From contig CALMAH010000002.1 of NCBI GenBank assembly GCA_937859595.1, forward strand, positions 1 through 32,179: a stretch of 32,179 bases of DNA. Reading direction: 5' to 3'. This DNA is from an uncultured Acidobacteriota bacterium (lineage in GTDB: Bacteria > Acidobacteriota > Blastocatellia > Pyrinomonadales > Pyrinomonadaceae). Both the position numbers and the translations under genes were made by a program. Numbering within the stretch: position 1 is the stretch's first letter; each line of letters opens with the position of its first letter. The notes below the pieces were generated by a model that did not search any database, was not told where the DNA came from, and saw nothing but the letters and a program-made list of their open reading frames with translations. Shown piece after piece: positions 24,268 to 32,163 of this stretch.

Positions 24268-24915
24268 CTAGTTTCGTTTTCGGGAAGTGTCTCTCCCTCT
24301 CTTCTCCGAAAGATACCAATGCCAAAGAATTCGAGCGGCGGCTGAACGAAACGGCCGCCATCGTTCGGCAATAGCCAGAAATCGGTCAGGGTCGGGCCTA
24401 GGCTCCCCGGACAGTTGGTGCCACGCTGTGTGTAGGGCAATGTCACCGCGAGGCATTACATCGGGCCGCAACAGAGCCATCAGCAGATATATGTCACTGG
24501 TCCATTCACCGATGCCTTTCAGGCTAGTGAGTTCTTCCTTAACGGCACGGTCGGGAAGCGATATCAAGCCGTCGAGATCAAGCCTTTCTTCGAGCACCGC
24601 CTCGGCGAGATGCCGGACGTAAGAGGTCTTCTGACGGCTGAAACCGATGGTTTTCAATTCAGAGTCATTGAGCGAAAGGAACGCAGCCGGGGTAAGAGAA
24701 CCGAGCTGTTGGCAGAGCTTGTCAAAGCATACCCTGGCGGAGGCAAGGGAGACCTGCTGTTCGAGAATGATGTGTACAAGGGTCGAAAATCCAGGTTCAC
24801 GATCCCAGAGAGGGGGCGTGCCGTAGCGCTCTATCACAACCGCAAGCCGAGTGTCCGAGCCCGCGAGCCGCGAACAGGCCGCTGCGAGAGTTCGTCGATC
24901 AAGAGGATCGGTCAT
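24268..24915 (-). CDS. HhH-GPD DNA glycosylase (AlkA-like 3-methyladenine type)
   Basis: 215 residues, cytoplasmic. The HhH-GPD signature is clear: the helix-hairpin-helix LTSLKGIGEWTSDIYLL (about 129-145) followed by the proline-rich loop and catalytic aspartate D158 in MPRGDIAL. There is no cysteine cluster, so it lacks the iron-sulfur site of the Nth/MutY branch and fits the AlkA branch, which removes alkylated bases. It is shorter than E. coli AlkA (282) because the N-terminal TBP-like domain is absent, which is common in bacterial homologues. The IILEQQVSLASA segment near residue 49 is also typical. It follows the S9A peptidase gene in the same direction, but a terminator lies between. 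Confidence 0.9.
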   Translation of the reverse strand: MTDPLDRRTLAAACSRLAGSDTRLAVVIERYGTPPLWDREPGFSTLVHIILEQQVSLASARVCFDKLCQQLGSLTPAAFLSLNDSELKTIGFSRQKTSYVRHLAEAVLEERLDLDGLISLPDRAVKEELTSLKGIGEWTSDIYLLMALLRPDVMPRGDIALHTAWHQLSGEPRPDPDRFLAIAERWRPFRSAAARILWHWYLSEKRGRDTSRKRN

Positions 24916-24955
24916 GTGCGAAATAGATATGGCTCAACAGCGATCTTTTCTAAAA

Positions 24956-24988
24956 CGGCCCGGCCCGCCCTAAACTGTTGGCGGGCCG
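24956..24988 (-). terminator. Terminator after S9A peptidase gene
   Basis: Perfect 9-bp GC-rich stem (plus coordinates 24961-24969 CGGCCCGCC and 24980-24988 GGCGGGCCG) with a 10-nt loop. On the minus strand it is followed by GGCCGTTTTAG, so the T tract is slightly offset. It lies just beyond the stop at 25018. Confidence 0.6.
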
Positions 24989-25017
24989 AGCATGCCGGAT
25001 CTAATAAATAGGCCGGG

Positions 25018-27144
25018 TTACTTCGTGATGCCGACCTGCGTCAGGGCATATGCATAAGAAAATGCCACCTCACGGAGACGGTCATATCTGCCCGAGGAGC
25101 CGCCGTGACCGGCACCCATGTTGGTCTTTAGCAGGATGACGTTGTCATCTGTCTTGAGCTCTCGCAGCTTGGCGACGTACTTAGATCCCTCCCAATAGGG
25201 GACCTGACTGTCGTTGAGCGCGATCTCGACGAGCATATTCGGATAGTCCTTTGCCTCAATATTGTCATAGGGGGAATATTGGAACATATAATCCCACGCC
25301 TTTTTGTCGTCGCGGGGATTGCCCCACTCGATCCATTCCTCGGTCGTCAAAGGCAGTGTGTCATCGATCATTGTGTTCATCACATCGACGAAGGGAACCT
25401 GAACGATGGCCGCTCGATAGAGTTCGGGAGCCTGATTCATAACCGCGCCCATCAAGAGCCCGCCGGCCGAGCCGCCCTGTATGACCAGCCTGTCGGGAGA
25501 TGTGTAGTTGTTCTTTATAAGCCATCGGGAACAATCGACAAAGTCGTTGAACGTGTTCATCTTTTTGAACATTCGTCCATCCTGACGCCAACGTTCGCCA
25601 AGTTCGCCGCCTCCGCGTATCTGGGCAAGGGCAAAGATCATCCCACGGTCAACGAGACTTAGCCTAGGCACCGAAAAATTTGGTGTCATCGAAGCACCAT
25701 ACGAGCCGTACGCATAAAGAAGCATTGGCGACTTTCCGTCAAGCTTGGTGCCCTTTTTCATCATCAGGATAACCGGCACCTTCACACCGTCCCGGGCTTC
25801 GGCCCAGATGCGGGTGGTCTCATACCGGTCTTTGTCGTAGCCGCTAGGGATCTCCTGCTGTTTTAAGAGCTTGCTTTGACGCGTACGGAGGTCAAATTCA
25901 TAGGTCGAATTGGGGGTGATCATCGACGAATAGCCGTAGCGGACGACGGGGGTGTCATATTCCGGATTGAAGCCCAGCCACATCGAATACACGCTTTCGG
26001 GGGTTTGAATGCGAGCGGAGGCACGGCGCGTACGCATGTCCATCACCCGCAGATATTCCAGGCCATTTTCCAATTCAGAGACGACGGCATGATCCTTGAA
26101 AAAGCTGATCCCTTCGATCTTGACGTCCGCGTTGTGCGGAATGTAGTCCTTCCAGTTCTTCTCGCTCGGATCGGATGCCGGAGCCCGCATCACCTTGAAA
26201 TTCTCGGCGTCACGGTTCGTCACAAAATAGAACTCGCCATTGTTGTAATCGGCGGAATATTCGTGGCCTTCGCGTCTCGGTGCGATCACCTTGAATTCGC
26301 CGGTCGGGTCGTTAGCCGGAAGGTAGCGAAACTCGCGCATCGTGGCAGCATAAGACGCGATAAAATACATCTTCGCGTCGCGCGAACGTCCAACCCCGAG
26401 GTTGAAGTAAACGTCCTTTTCCTCGAACAGAAGTTCGTCTTTTTGAGAAGCGATCTCATGACGAAAGACCCGGTCATTTCGTTTGGATACGGGGTCTTCC
26501 TGAGCATAGAAGATATGCTTGCCGTCAGCCGACCATACCGAAGAGGTGACCCGAGGAATTCGGTTGGGAAGTATCTCGCCCGTTCTGAGATTCTTTATGT
26601 GAAGCGTATATTGGCGATAGCCCGTGATGTCTGTGGCGTAGGTAAGAAAATTGCCGTCGTCGCTGGGCTCAAAATGGGCTATTGCAAAGAACTGGTGGCC
26701 TTCGGCCATCTTGTTTTGGTCAAGAAGTAGCTCCGGGTCCTTGCCGTCCTGTGTACGGCTGCGATAGTAGGTCGGATACTGTTTGCCTTCCTCGGTCTTT
26801 GTGAAGTACCAATAGCGGCCAAGCTTGTAAGGCACGCTGATGTCCGTCTGCTTGATCCTACCGAGCATCTCGTTATAGAGCGAATCAACGAACGGCTTGT
26901 GTTTGCCCATATGGTGATCGGTGTAGGCATTCTCAGCCTCAAGATATTCGATTATCTCCGGGGCCTTCTTTTCGTTGCGATCGCGCATCCAGGCGTAATT
27001 ATCAACGATCTCATAGCCGTGGATCTTGAGAACCGACGGGACTTTTTTGGGTACGGGTGGCTTCATAGATGATTGTGCGGCCGTTAATGTAATGCCATTT
27101 GTGACCAACAGGGCAATTGCCGCTAACGAAAACGATCTGCGCAT
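25018..27144 (-). CDS. S9A prolyl oligopeptidase / oligopeptidase B-like peptidase, exported
   Basis: 708 residues from ATG 27144, chosen because AAGGAG lies seven bases upstream and a signal peptide (MRRSFSLAAIALLVTNGITLTAAQ) follows. An upstream in-frame ATG at 27171 would bury the signal. The N-terminal segment IHGYEIVDNYAWMRDR is the S9A hallmark, followed by a seven-bladed propeller and an alpha/beta hydrolase domain from about 430. The triad is S559 in QGGSAGG, D645 in LNDSQVP and H680 in GAGHGGSSGRY. The family cleaves small peptides after basic residues (oligopeptidase B) or proline. A signal peptide is unusual for cytoplasmic OpdB but common in Acidobacteriota-type homologues. Likely periplasmic peptide degradation. 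Confidence 0.93.
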   Translation of the reverse strand: MRRSFSLAAIALLVTNGITLTAAQSSMKPPVPKKVPSVLKIHGYEIVDNYAWMRDRNEKKAPEIIEYLEAENAYTDHHMGKHKPFVDSLYNEMLGRIKQTDISVPYKLGRYWYFTKTEEGKQYPTYYRSRTQDGKDPELLLDQNKMAEGHQFFAIAHFEPSDDGNFLTYATDITGYRQYTLHIKNLRTGEILPNRIPRVTSSVWSADGKHIFYAQEDPVSKRNDRVFRHEIASQKDELLFEEKDVYFNLGVGRSRDAKMYFIASYAATMREFRYLPANDPTGEFKVIAPRREGHEYSADYNNGEFYFVTNRDAENFKVMRAPASDPSEKNWKDYIPHNADVKIEGISFFKDHAVVSELENGLEYLRVMDMRTRRASARIQTPESVYSMWLGFNPEYDTPVVRYGYSSMITPNSTYEFDLRTRQSKLLKQQEIPSGYDKDRYETTRIWAEARDGVKVPVILMMKKGTKLDGKSPMLLYAYGSYGASMTPNFSVPRLSLVDRGMIFALAQIRGGGELGERWRQDGRMFKKMNTFNDFVDCSRWLIKNNYTSPDRLVIQGGSAGGLLMGAVMNQAPELYRAAIVQVPFVDVMNTMIDDTLPLTTEEWIEWGNPRDDKKAWDYMFQYSPYDNIEAKDYPNMLVEIALNDSQVPYWEGSKYVAKLRELKTDDNVILLKTNMGAGHGGSSGRYDRLREVAFSYAYALTQVGITK

Positions 27145-27393
27145 TTCGAGGACTCCTTTTTGATAGAACAAAAAAGCAAGATAGCGAAATAACCTCGCTA
27201 AACCAAACGATAGATGGCTTAAATACGGAAATGGCTGCAGAATTGTTCACGGAGCCGATGAACTTTTCCCGGCTTTGAAACCATAAGAACACCGGTGAAG
27301 ACGAAATAGTGGCCGGAATTCAGATGATCTTTGTCGCTTCGGGCAGTTGACCAAAAAAGCAAAAAGATCTTCTCAGGAGCTTGAAAAAAAATC

Positions 27394-27423
27394 TTGACAT
27401 TCGGGGCGGGACTAGGGTAATAT
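27394..27423 (+). promoter_or_regulatory. Sigma70-type promoter of unassigned transcript
   Basis: TTGACA (27394-27399), an 18-bp spacer, and TATAAT-like TAATAT (27418-27423). The predicted start is near 27430. No gene of normal length follows on this strand before the terminator at 27604-27637. Confidence 0.65.
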
Positions 27424-27429
27424 TTACTT

Positions 27430-27640
27430 ACTAACGCGTTGGTGAAACAGGAGGCTGTGTAACAGCTTCCGGCTCGAAAACACTCAAAAATGAAATCCGG
27501 CTCGGAAAGTAGAGTTTGGGAGTAATGTTTTCGGGAACGCTCTTGAGAGTCTTGTCTGCACGTTGCTCTAGACTCGATATGGGGTAGCTGATAAAGATGT
27601 TAAGGCCCGTTTTCCTCGCCGGAGCGGGTCTTTTCTTCTG
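27430..27640 (+). ncRNA. Candidate small RNA (about 200 nt), alternatively micro-ORF transcript
   Basis: The stretch between a good promoter and an intrinsic terminator holds no normal gene. Hairpins are visible: GGAGGCTGT/ACAGCTTCC (27450-27470, 3-nt loop, one G-U pair) and GAGTCT/AGACTC (27547-27575). The octamer CCGGCTCG occurs twice (27469-27476 and 27497-27504). TAAC near 27432 can pair with GTTA at 27599-27602, closing a domain of about 170 nt. Size and layout recall 6S RNA, but I could not match a known RNA family. Alternatively it encodes micro-ORFs: 27490-27525 (11 codons plus stop) overlaps by one base with 27525-27587 (20 codons plus stop), and the latter has GGGAG at SD distance. 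Confidence 0.4.
27604..27637 (+). terminator. Intrinsic terminator of the unassigned transcript
   Basis: GGCCCG (27604-27609) pairs with CGGGTC (27625-27630), including one G-T, with an inner TCC/GGA pairing, followed by TTTTCTT. Confidence 0.65.
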
Positions 27641-27796
27641 TCTAGTTGACGTTCCTCGTCATTTTTTTTGCTAAGTCGAAAGAATTTTTCGGAACACGCA
27701 CCACCGGCGACAAAACGGGCCTCATTTTGAAGGCACGAACCAATAGACGCTTCCCGAACATTTCATTAGCTGTCCGGACCCGCAAGATAAGATCGG

Positions 27797-29458
27797 TTAG
27801 AGACAGCTCCATTGTCCATTAACGACCATTGCGGGTGCTCCTGAGCCTCCCGCCTGACACGGGGTTGTCGAGCGGCGGCAATTCTGGCAATAGACCATCG
27901 ATCCGTTCTGTCGTCCGGGCGGCAAAGCGTTCTGCGGGAACGACGGCATTCTGACAGGCGCCCCAAAATCGACATCAGTACCAAAATAAGTCGGATGTCC
28001 CCGGACCTTGCCGTCGGCGGGCTGGCCTGTCATAAAGACCACGGTAGCCCGGTCAAAATTTGCCTCGCGCGAACCGACACAGCCCAAAATGTTGCCGTCA
28101 TAACAGAAGCGGTCGCCGGTGGAGTAAACGCGAAGTCGCTCGTCCGCCCGAAAGACATTGCCGCCGTAGAGTGTGCCGGTAGATACGAGCGTTCGCCGGG
28201 CATTGAAGACGATGGGTTCGCCGAAAACGGAGTTGACGATGGTTATCGGATAACTATAGTCACCGGCCAGCGGATTGTTGGTCTCGTTATAGACGATGGA
28301 ATAGTTCATTGCCTCGGTCTGAGAGCCGATGATGGTAATATTTGCCGTATCGAGCATCTTAAGATAGGTGCCGCCCTTGGCCTGTGGAAACCCGCCGCCG
28401 AATGTGTTCTGAATTATCACGGACCCGGCCCGTTCGAAGTGCATCGAATCGGCATTCTGGCCGGGTTGTGCTCTGGGATTGATGAAAAGCCCGGCCTCGA
28501 TCTTCCAATTGGTGTTCTTTACGTTCACATGTATGCCGGCGTCACGGTTGTAAATGAATCGGCATGCGTTCAGGTTCACGTAATCAACCTGCCATTCGAG
28601 TTGGGTTTGCGGAAGACCGTAGGCATATATGCCGCGGTTGAAATTATTGAACGTAACACGATCGAAATGGAATCCCTGGGCCGACATGTAGGCTCCGAAG
28701 GCCTCAATACCATTGGTGTTCACATTGCTCTGGGCGTAAAGCTCGATATCGCGGATGACCACGTTTTCTACACATTCGCCGATCGTGAAAAGCGAACGGT
28801 TCTGGCCCGTCAGAGTTATGCGGGCGGGATTGTTTCGGTTAATGGCGCTGGTGGCGGCGAGCGACTGGAGCCCGTTCGTGCCCTGCAGGACAAGGCCCGA
28901 CGGCAGGGCGACAGGGCCGGAGACGATGTATTCACCGTCAGGGATGTTAAGGGTGCCGCCATTTTTTGACGCGATATAGGCCATCGCGCTCCGGAAGGCA
29001 GCGGTGTCGTCCGTGCGGCCATCGCCGACGGCCCCAAAATCGCGAATGTTCAGAAAGCCGGACTCGCGAGGATCGGTTTCGGTGATCCAATTGTACGTGA
29101 TGGGCCCGGAAAAATTGTCTCCTGAAAAACTGATACGATACCGCTTGTCCTTACCGGAAAAACACCATCGATTTGTGGCGGCATTTGCACGGAAAGTTGC
29201 GCTTCCAACAGCGCTCTGGATCAGTGTGGTACCGGAGCCTTCGCACGCCTTGATGTCCAACGGGGTAGAGGAATCCAGATCAGTAACCGTGATGACCGCA
29301 TTTTGCGGAGCATAACGCACTGCACAGGTCGCCTGGCGATGATCGCGGGGGACATCGACGATGATGTTGTAACCTTCGAATTTGTTCTGTGAAAACGCGG
29401 CAAGAGAATAACAAGGCAATAGGACAAATAGGCAGAGCAGGTATTTCGTCATAATCAT
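27797..29458 (-). CDS. Secreted right-handed beta-helix protein (pectate lyase superfamily)
   Basis: 553 residues; the ATG at 29458 and an in-frame ATG at 29452 are both possible. A signal peptide (LLCLFVLLPCYSLAAFS) is followed by an N-terminal domain with cysteine pairs (about 25-130). The pectate-lyase-3 entry motif FGAVGDGRTDDTAAF lies near residue 140. The beta-helix follows (about 150-460), with repeated short strands such as ENVVIRDIELYAQ and ITIIGSQTE. The C-terminal tail holds three clustered cysteines and a final QWSCL, a cell-surface-type end also seen in related secreted proteins. The family includes polysaccharide lyases, hydrolases and phage-tail-like fibres; the catalytic residues and substrate cannot be read here. 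It lies immediately downstream of ruvB in the same direction. Confidence 0.88.
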   Translation of the reverse strand: MIMTKYLLCLFVLLPCYSLAAFSQNKFEGYNIIVDVPRDHRQATCAVRYAPQNAVITVTDLDSSTPLDIKACEGSGTTLIQSAVGSATFRANAATNRWCFSGKDKRYRISFSGDNFSGPITYNWITETDPRESGFLNIRDFGAVGDGRTDDTAAFRSAMAYIASKNGGTLNIPDGEYIVSGPVALPSGLVLQGTNGLQSLAATSAINRNNPARITLTGQNRSLFTIGECVENVVIRDIELYAQSNVNTNGIEAFGAYMSAQGFHFDRVTFNNFNRGIYAYGLPQTQLEWQVDYVNLNACRFIYNRDAGIHVNVKNTNWKIEAGLFINPRAQPGQNADSMHFERAGSVIIQNTFGGGFPQAKGGTYLKMLDTANITIIGSQTEAMNYSIVYNETNNPLAGDYSYPITIVNSVFGEPIVFNARRTLVSTGTLYGGNVFRADERLRVYSTGDRFCYDGNILGCVGSREANFDRATVVFMTGQPADGKVRGHPTYFGTDVDFGAPVRMPSFPQNALPPGRQNGSMVYCQNCRRSTTPCQAGGSGAPAMVVNGQWSCL

Positions 29459-29532
29459 CGATTATGGCGAATCAAAAATCGAAGGGCAAAAGCCGCCGAG
29501 ATCTCATTCCTTCACGGATCATCCGGCGAACC

Positions 29533-30570
29533 TCACTCAAAAAGCTTCGGCGAGGCGGCGTTCGCGGCCCCATCAAGGCCAAAGTGTTCGTAGGCGAGGC
29601 GGGTTGCCATCCGGCCGCGGGGGGTTCGGTTGAGGAATCCGATCTGCAATAAATACGGTTCGATTATTTCCTCTATCGAATCTTTTTCTTCGTGCAAAGC
29701 GGCGCACAGGGTCCCCAAACCGACAGGGCCGCCGTCGAATTTTTCGATAATGGTCATCAGCAGCTTGCGGTCCATCTCGTCAAGGCCGAAAGTATCGACC
29801 TCCATCCGGTTTAGAGCATCATTTGCAACGTGGTCGGTGATACGGCCATCATGATCGACCTCGGCGTAATCGCGGACACGTCTTAATAATCGGTTGGCGA
29901 TGCGCGGAGTGCCGCGCGAGCGGCGTGCTATCTCATTGGAGCCTGTTGGGTCTATCTCCACCTCGAGGATACGCGAGGAGCGTTCCACTATCTGCTGCAG
30001 TTCCTCAACGCCGTAGAAATCAAGATGAAAGATGATGCCGAAACGCCCCCGAAGGGGTGCGGTTATCAGCCCCGGCCGCGTGGTTGCTCCGACCAAGGTA
30101 AATTTCGGCAGCTCAAGCTTTATTGAACGGGCAGCGGTGCCCTGGCCGATCATTATATCGAGGTTGTAATCCTCCATCGCGGGGTAAAGAATTTCCTCGA
30201 TGGCGGGATTGAGGCGGTGTATCTCGTCGATGAAAAGCACATCGCCTTCTTCAAGGTTTGTGAGAATTGCCGCAAGGTCGCCCGCCTTTTCGATTATCGG
30301 GCCGGCGGTGGATTTCAGGGCCGATCCCATTTCATTCGCGACGATATTCGAAAGTGTTGTTTTCCCGACGCCCGGCGGGCCCGTCAGCAGAATATGATCA
30401 AGAGCCTCGCGTCGCTTCAAGGCGGCCTTCATAAACACGCGGAGATTATCTTTGACCTTTTTCTGGCCGATGTATTCGGCAAGCTGGGCAGGCCGAAGCG
30501 TCGCCTCGAATTTAGTTTCCTCGGGCGAGAGATCTTCGTCGCGGATATCGATTATTGCGGGTGTTGCCAC
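29533..30570 (-). CDS. ruvB: Holliday junction branch migration ATPase RuvB
   Basis: 345 residues, normal length. RuvB hexamers drive branch migration of Holliday junctions with RuvA. Visible are [11 protein letters not shown] near the N-terminus, Walker [11 protein letters not shown], Walker [16 protein letters not shown], the sensor [18 protein letters not shown], and the C-terminal winged-helix with [13 protein letters not shown]. The start codon is GTG at 30570, with AGGT a few bases upstream. It is encoded in the same direction as ruvA but separated from it by a CPBP protease gene and a palindromic repeat, so the usual ruvAB adjacency is broken. Confidence 0.98.
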   Translation of the reverse strand: MATPAIIDIRDEDLSPEETKFEATLRPAQLAEYIGQKKVKDNLRVFMKAALKRREALDHILLTGPPGVGKTTLSNIVANEMGSALKSTAGPIIEKAGDLAAILTNLEEGDVLFIDEIHRLNPAIEEILYPAMEDYNLDIMIGQGTAARSIKLELPKFTLVGATTRPGLITAPLRGRFGIIFHLDFYGVEELQQIVERSSRILEVEIDPTGSNEIARRSRGTPRIANRLLRRVRDYAEVDHDGRITDHVANDALNRMEVDTFGLDEMDRKLLMTIIEKFDGGPVGLGTLCAALHEEKDSIEEIIEPYLLQIGFLNRTPRGRMATRLAYEHFGLDGAANAASPKLFE

Positions 30571-30583
30571 TTAAATACCTAAA

Positions 30584-30650
30584 CTTTGCGGCCTCTGCGT
30601 CTTGGCGTGAGACAGAAAAGATTTTCACGCAAAGCCGCTAAGGCCGCAAG
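30584..30650. repeat. Palindromic dispersed repeat (TTTGCGT/ACGCAAA family)
   Basis: Two imperfect inverted arms, 30584-30610 (starts CTTTGCGGCC) and 30624-30650 (ends AAGGCCGCAAG), match in most positions around a 13-nt centre. The right arm's core TTTCACGCAAAG recurs at 32135. This CGCAAAG-x-CGC-xAAG pattern occurs as a dispersed intergenic element in several phyla (from memory). It lies between the CPBP gene and ruvB. Confidence 0.75.
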
Positions 30651-30661
30651 CAGTCGTTCAA

Positions 30662-31426
30662 TTAGTGAAATAATAAACCCTTTGTACCGAGGGCGAAAAT
30701 GTCCATTGAGAACGCGACCATGCAATGCAGGACAAGCCCAAGCCAGATGCTGCCATTTTTGTAGCTTAGCCAGCCGAGAAAGATGCCTGCGGCAATGGCA
30801 GAAAACGTTTCGGGCATTGGCTTGCCGAAATGGATCATGCAGTACGGCACGGTCATCACAAAGATCGAATAAAGACCTAAACTCGGTTTAAGGCTGTGCA
30901 CCAAAAAGCCGCGAAAGAAAAACTCAAGCCCGAAAAATTGTATAAAGTATAACAGTTCCCAGACGAGAAGCGTGGTGCCAAGATAAGGCTCGTCGTTATA
31001 GATCTGCAGGAACGGATATTTTGCCGCAAATCCGTCGGTAAGCGAGGCCAGATAGACCAGGGGCAGCATAATGGCGGTGGCACCGACGAGCACACGCCAA
31101 AATTCTTTCTCGAAGCTGGATTTCAATCCGAAATCCCTTATCTTCGCTCGCCAAACAAACTTGATGATCAAGACAGGCAGAACGAAATAAAAGACCGTTA
31201 CAACCGCGACCCACCAGGCAAGGCCCGGCAGGTTGTTCTCAGGCGAATAAGCTATCCATCTGCCAAATTCCTCCAGCCTTGTGCCGACAAGAAACGCAGC
31301 GACGGCGGGTTGATCCTTGAGATAAAATATCGCGGACAAGCCGAACGCCGTGTAGATGAGAGCGACTACGGCGCGGCGGTCGAGCCTGGAGATGTCAGTG
31401 CGGATCTGACCGAGAATTTCGAGCAT
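30662..31426 (-). CDS. CPBP-family intramembrane protease homologue
   Basis: 254 residues with about six to eight hydrophobic segments. The CPBP/Abi (type II CAAX-prenyl endopeptidase-like) motifs are recognisable: motif 1 as L167-E168-F-F-F-R172, motif 2 with H199 in YCMIHFGKP, and motif 3 with H234 in GLVLHCMVAF. The canonical first motif is EExxxR; here the first Glu is Leu while the second Glu, the Arg and both His remain, so activity is uncertain. Members process prenylated or other membrane peptides, and some act in bacteriocin self-immunity. It lies between ruvA and ruvB, in the same direction, and may be co-transcribed with them. No SD is evident. Confidence 0.88.
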   Translation of the reverse strand: MLEILGQIRTDISRLDRRAVVALIYTAFGLSAIFYLKDQPAVAAFLVGTRLEEFGRWIAYSPENNLPGLAWWVAVVTVFYFVLPVLIIKFVWRAKIRDFGLKSSFEKEFWRVLVGATAIMLPLVYLASLTDGFAAKYPFLQIYNDEPYLGTTLLVWELLYFIQFFGLEFFFRGFLVHSLKPSLGLYSIFVMTVPYCMIHFGKPMPETFSAIAAGIFLGWLSYKNGSIWLGLVLHCMVAFSMDIFALGTKGLLFH

Positions 31427-31440
31427 TTATTATTCGATCG

Positions 31441-31507
31441 ATAGATCACCAGCAAGCGTGAGTGGTTCAGCCTCGCAAGCACGGATGCTTACGCTCCAGT
31501 GATCTAT
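31441..31507. repeat. Two-stage inverted repeat overlapping the ruvA stop codon
   Basis: ATAGATCAC (31441-31449) pairs perfectly with GTGATCTAT (31499-31507). Inside it, AGCGTGAG (31455-31462) pairs with CTTACGCT (31488-31495) with one wobble. The outer right arm contains the ruvA stop (31504-31506). There is no T tract, so it looks like a REP-type element or mRNA hairpin rather than a classic terminator. Confidence 0.75.
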
Positions 31508-32115
31508 TTAGCAAGCCTTTGCAGGGCGGCCCGCAATAGTTTTTGGACGTTCGGTTCCGTTCCTTCCTTTAAGGACTGTTGGAGGGCCTTTTCTGCCGCG
31601 TTCTTTTGATAGCCTAGGTTTACGAGTGCGGACAGCGCATCGTCAAAGACAGCCTCGACTCCGGAAGTTTGCACCGATAATGTACCGGCACCCGGAGAGA
31701 CATCCGGGACCAGGTCGCCGACCTTGTCGCGAAGTTCGACGACCAGCCGTTCAGCCGTTTTTCGACCGACTCCCGGTATGGCAGTAAGCTTTGCGACATT
31801 GTCCGTCCGGACCGCAGCGATGATCTCATCGGCCCCCATTCCCGACAACATCGTGATACCGGATCTTGCTCCGACGCCCTGGACGGAGATCAATTTGAGA
31901 TAAAGATCGCGTTCGCGTGCGGTCTTGAATCCGAAAAGCTGTATCGCATCTTCGCGAACATGAGTGTAAATACGCAGCTGGACCTCGTTGCCGACCTCGC
32001 CGAGTTCGTAAAAGGTTGAAAGCGGTATCGTCACCTCATAACCAACGCCTCCGACGTCAATGATGGCGGAGTTTGCGTTTTTTTCTAATAGCTTGCCGGA
32101 AAGAAGGGCGATCAT
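31504..32115 (-). CDS. ruvA: Holliday junction DNA-binding protein RuvA
   Basis: 203 residues, normal length. Domain I (about 1-63) is the OB fold beginning MIALLSGKLLEK with VGGVGYEV. Domain II has two helix-hairpin-helix motifs, LISVQGVGARSGITML and LTAIPGVGRKTAERLV. Domain III (about 155-203), which contacts RuvB, has ALSALVNLGYQKNAAEKAL. RuvA tetramers bind the four-way junction and load RuvB. It is the first gene seen of the ruvA - CPBP - ruvB series; anything upstream is outside the window. No clear SD precedes the ATG. Confidence 0.98.
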   Translation of the reverse strand: MIALLSGKLLEKNANSAIIDVGGVGYEVTIPLSTFYELGEVGNEVQLRIYTHVREDAIQLFGFKTARERDLYLKLISVQGVGARSGITMLSGMGADEIIAAVRTDNVAKLTAIPGVGRKTAERLVVELRDKVGDLVPDVSPGAGTLSVQTSGVEAVFDDALSALVNLGYQKNAAEKALQQSLKEGTEPNVQKLLRAALQRLAK

Positions 32116-32134
32116 GGGTTTATTTTAGAAGAAG

Positions 32135-32163
32135 TTTCACGCAAAGTCGCCAAGAACGCAAAG
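32135..32163. repeat. Second, partial copy of the CGCAAAG dispersed element
   Basis: TTTCACGCAAAG at 32135-32146 followed by TCGCCAAGAACGCAAAG closely matches the right arm at 30623-30650. It lies upstream of ruvA. The window ends at 32179, so whether an inverted partner follows cannot be seen. Confidence 0.7.

Noticed and set aside
24113..24374. Short opposing ORFs in the gap before the glycosylase end
   Set aside because: They overlap each other and the glycosylase gene, have no SD, and their composition looks random.
27394..27640. Cobalamin, SAM-I or c-di-GMP riboswitch
   Set aside because: None of the conserved core sequences of these classes could be found, and no coding gene follows on that strand.
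27995..28969. A 324-codon plus-strand frame opposite the beta-helix gene
   Set aside because: The minus-strand protein has a signal peptide and a pectate-lyase-3 motif, so the plus frame is a shadow.
29464..29652. A 62-codon basic plus-strand ORF between the beta-helix gene and ruvB
   Set aside because: Two thirds of it lies antisense to the ruvB C-terminus; there is no SD and no recognisable protein. Only conservation in relatives would revive it.
30662..31426. A defence-related Abi protein
   Set aside because: CPBP proteins are sometimes called Abi, but there is no toxin, phage or defence gene nearby; its neighbours are ruvA and ruvB.
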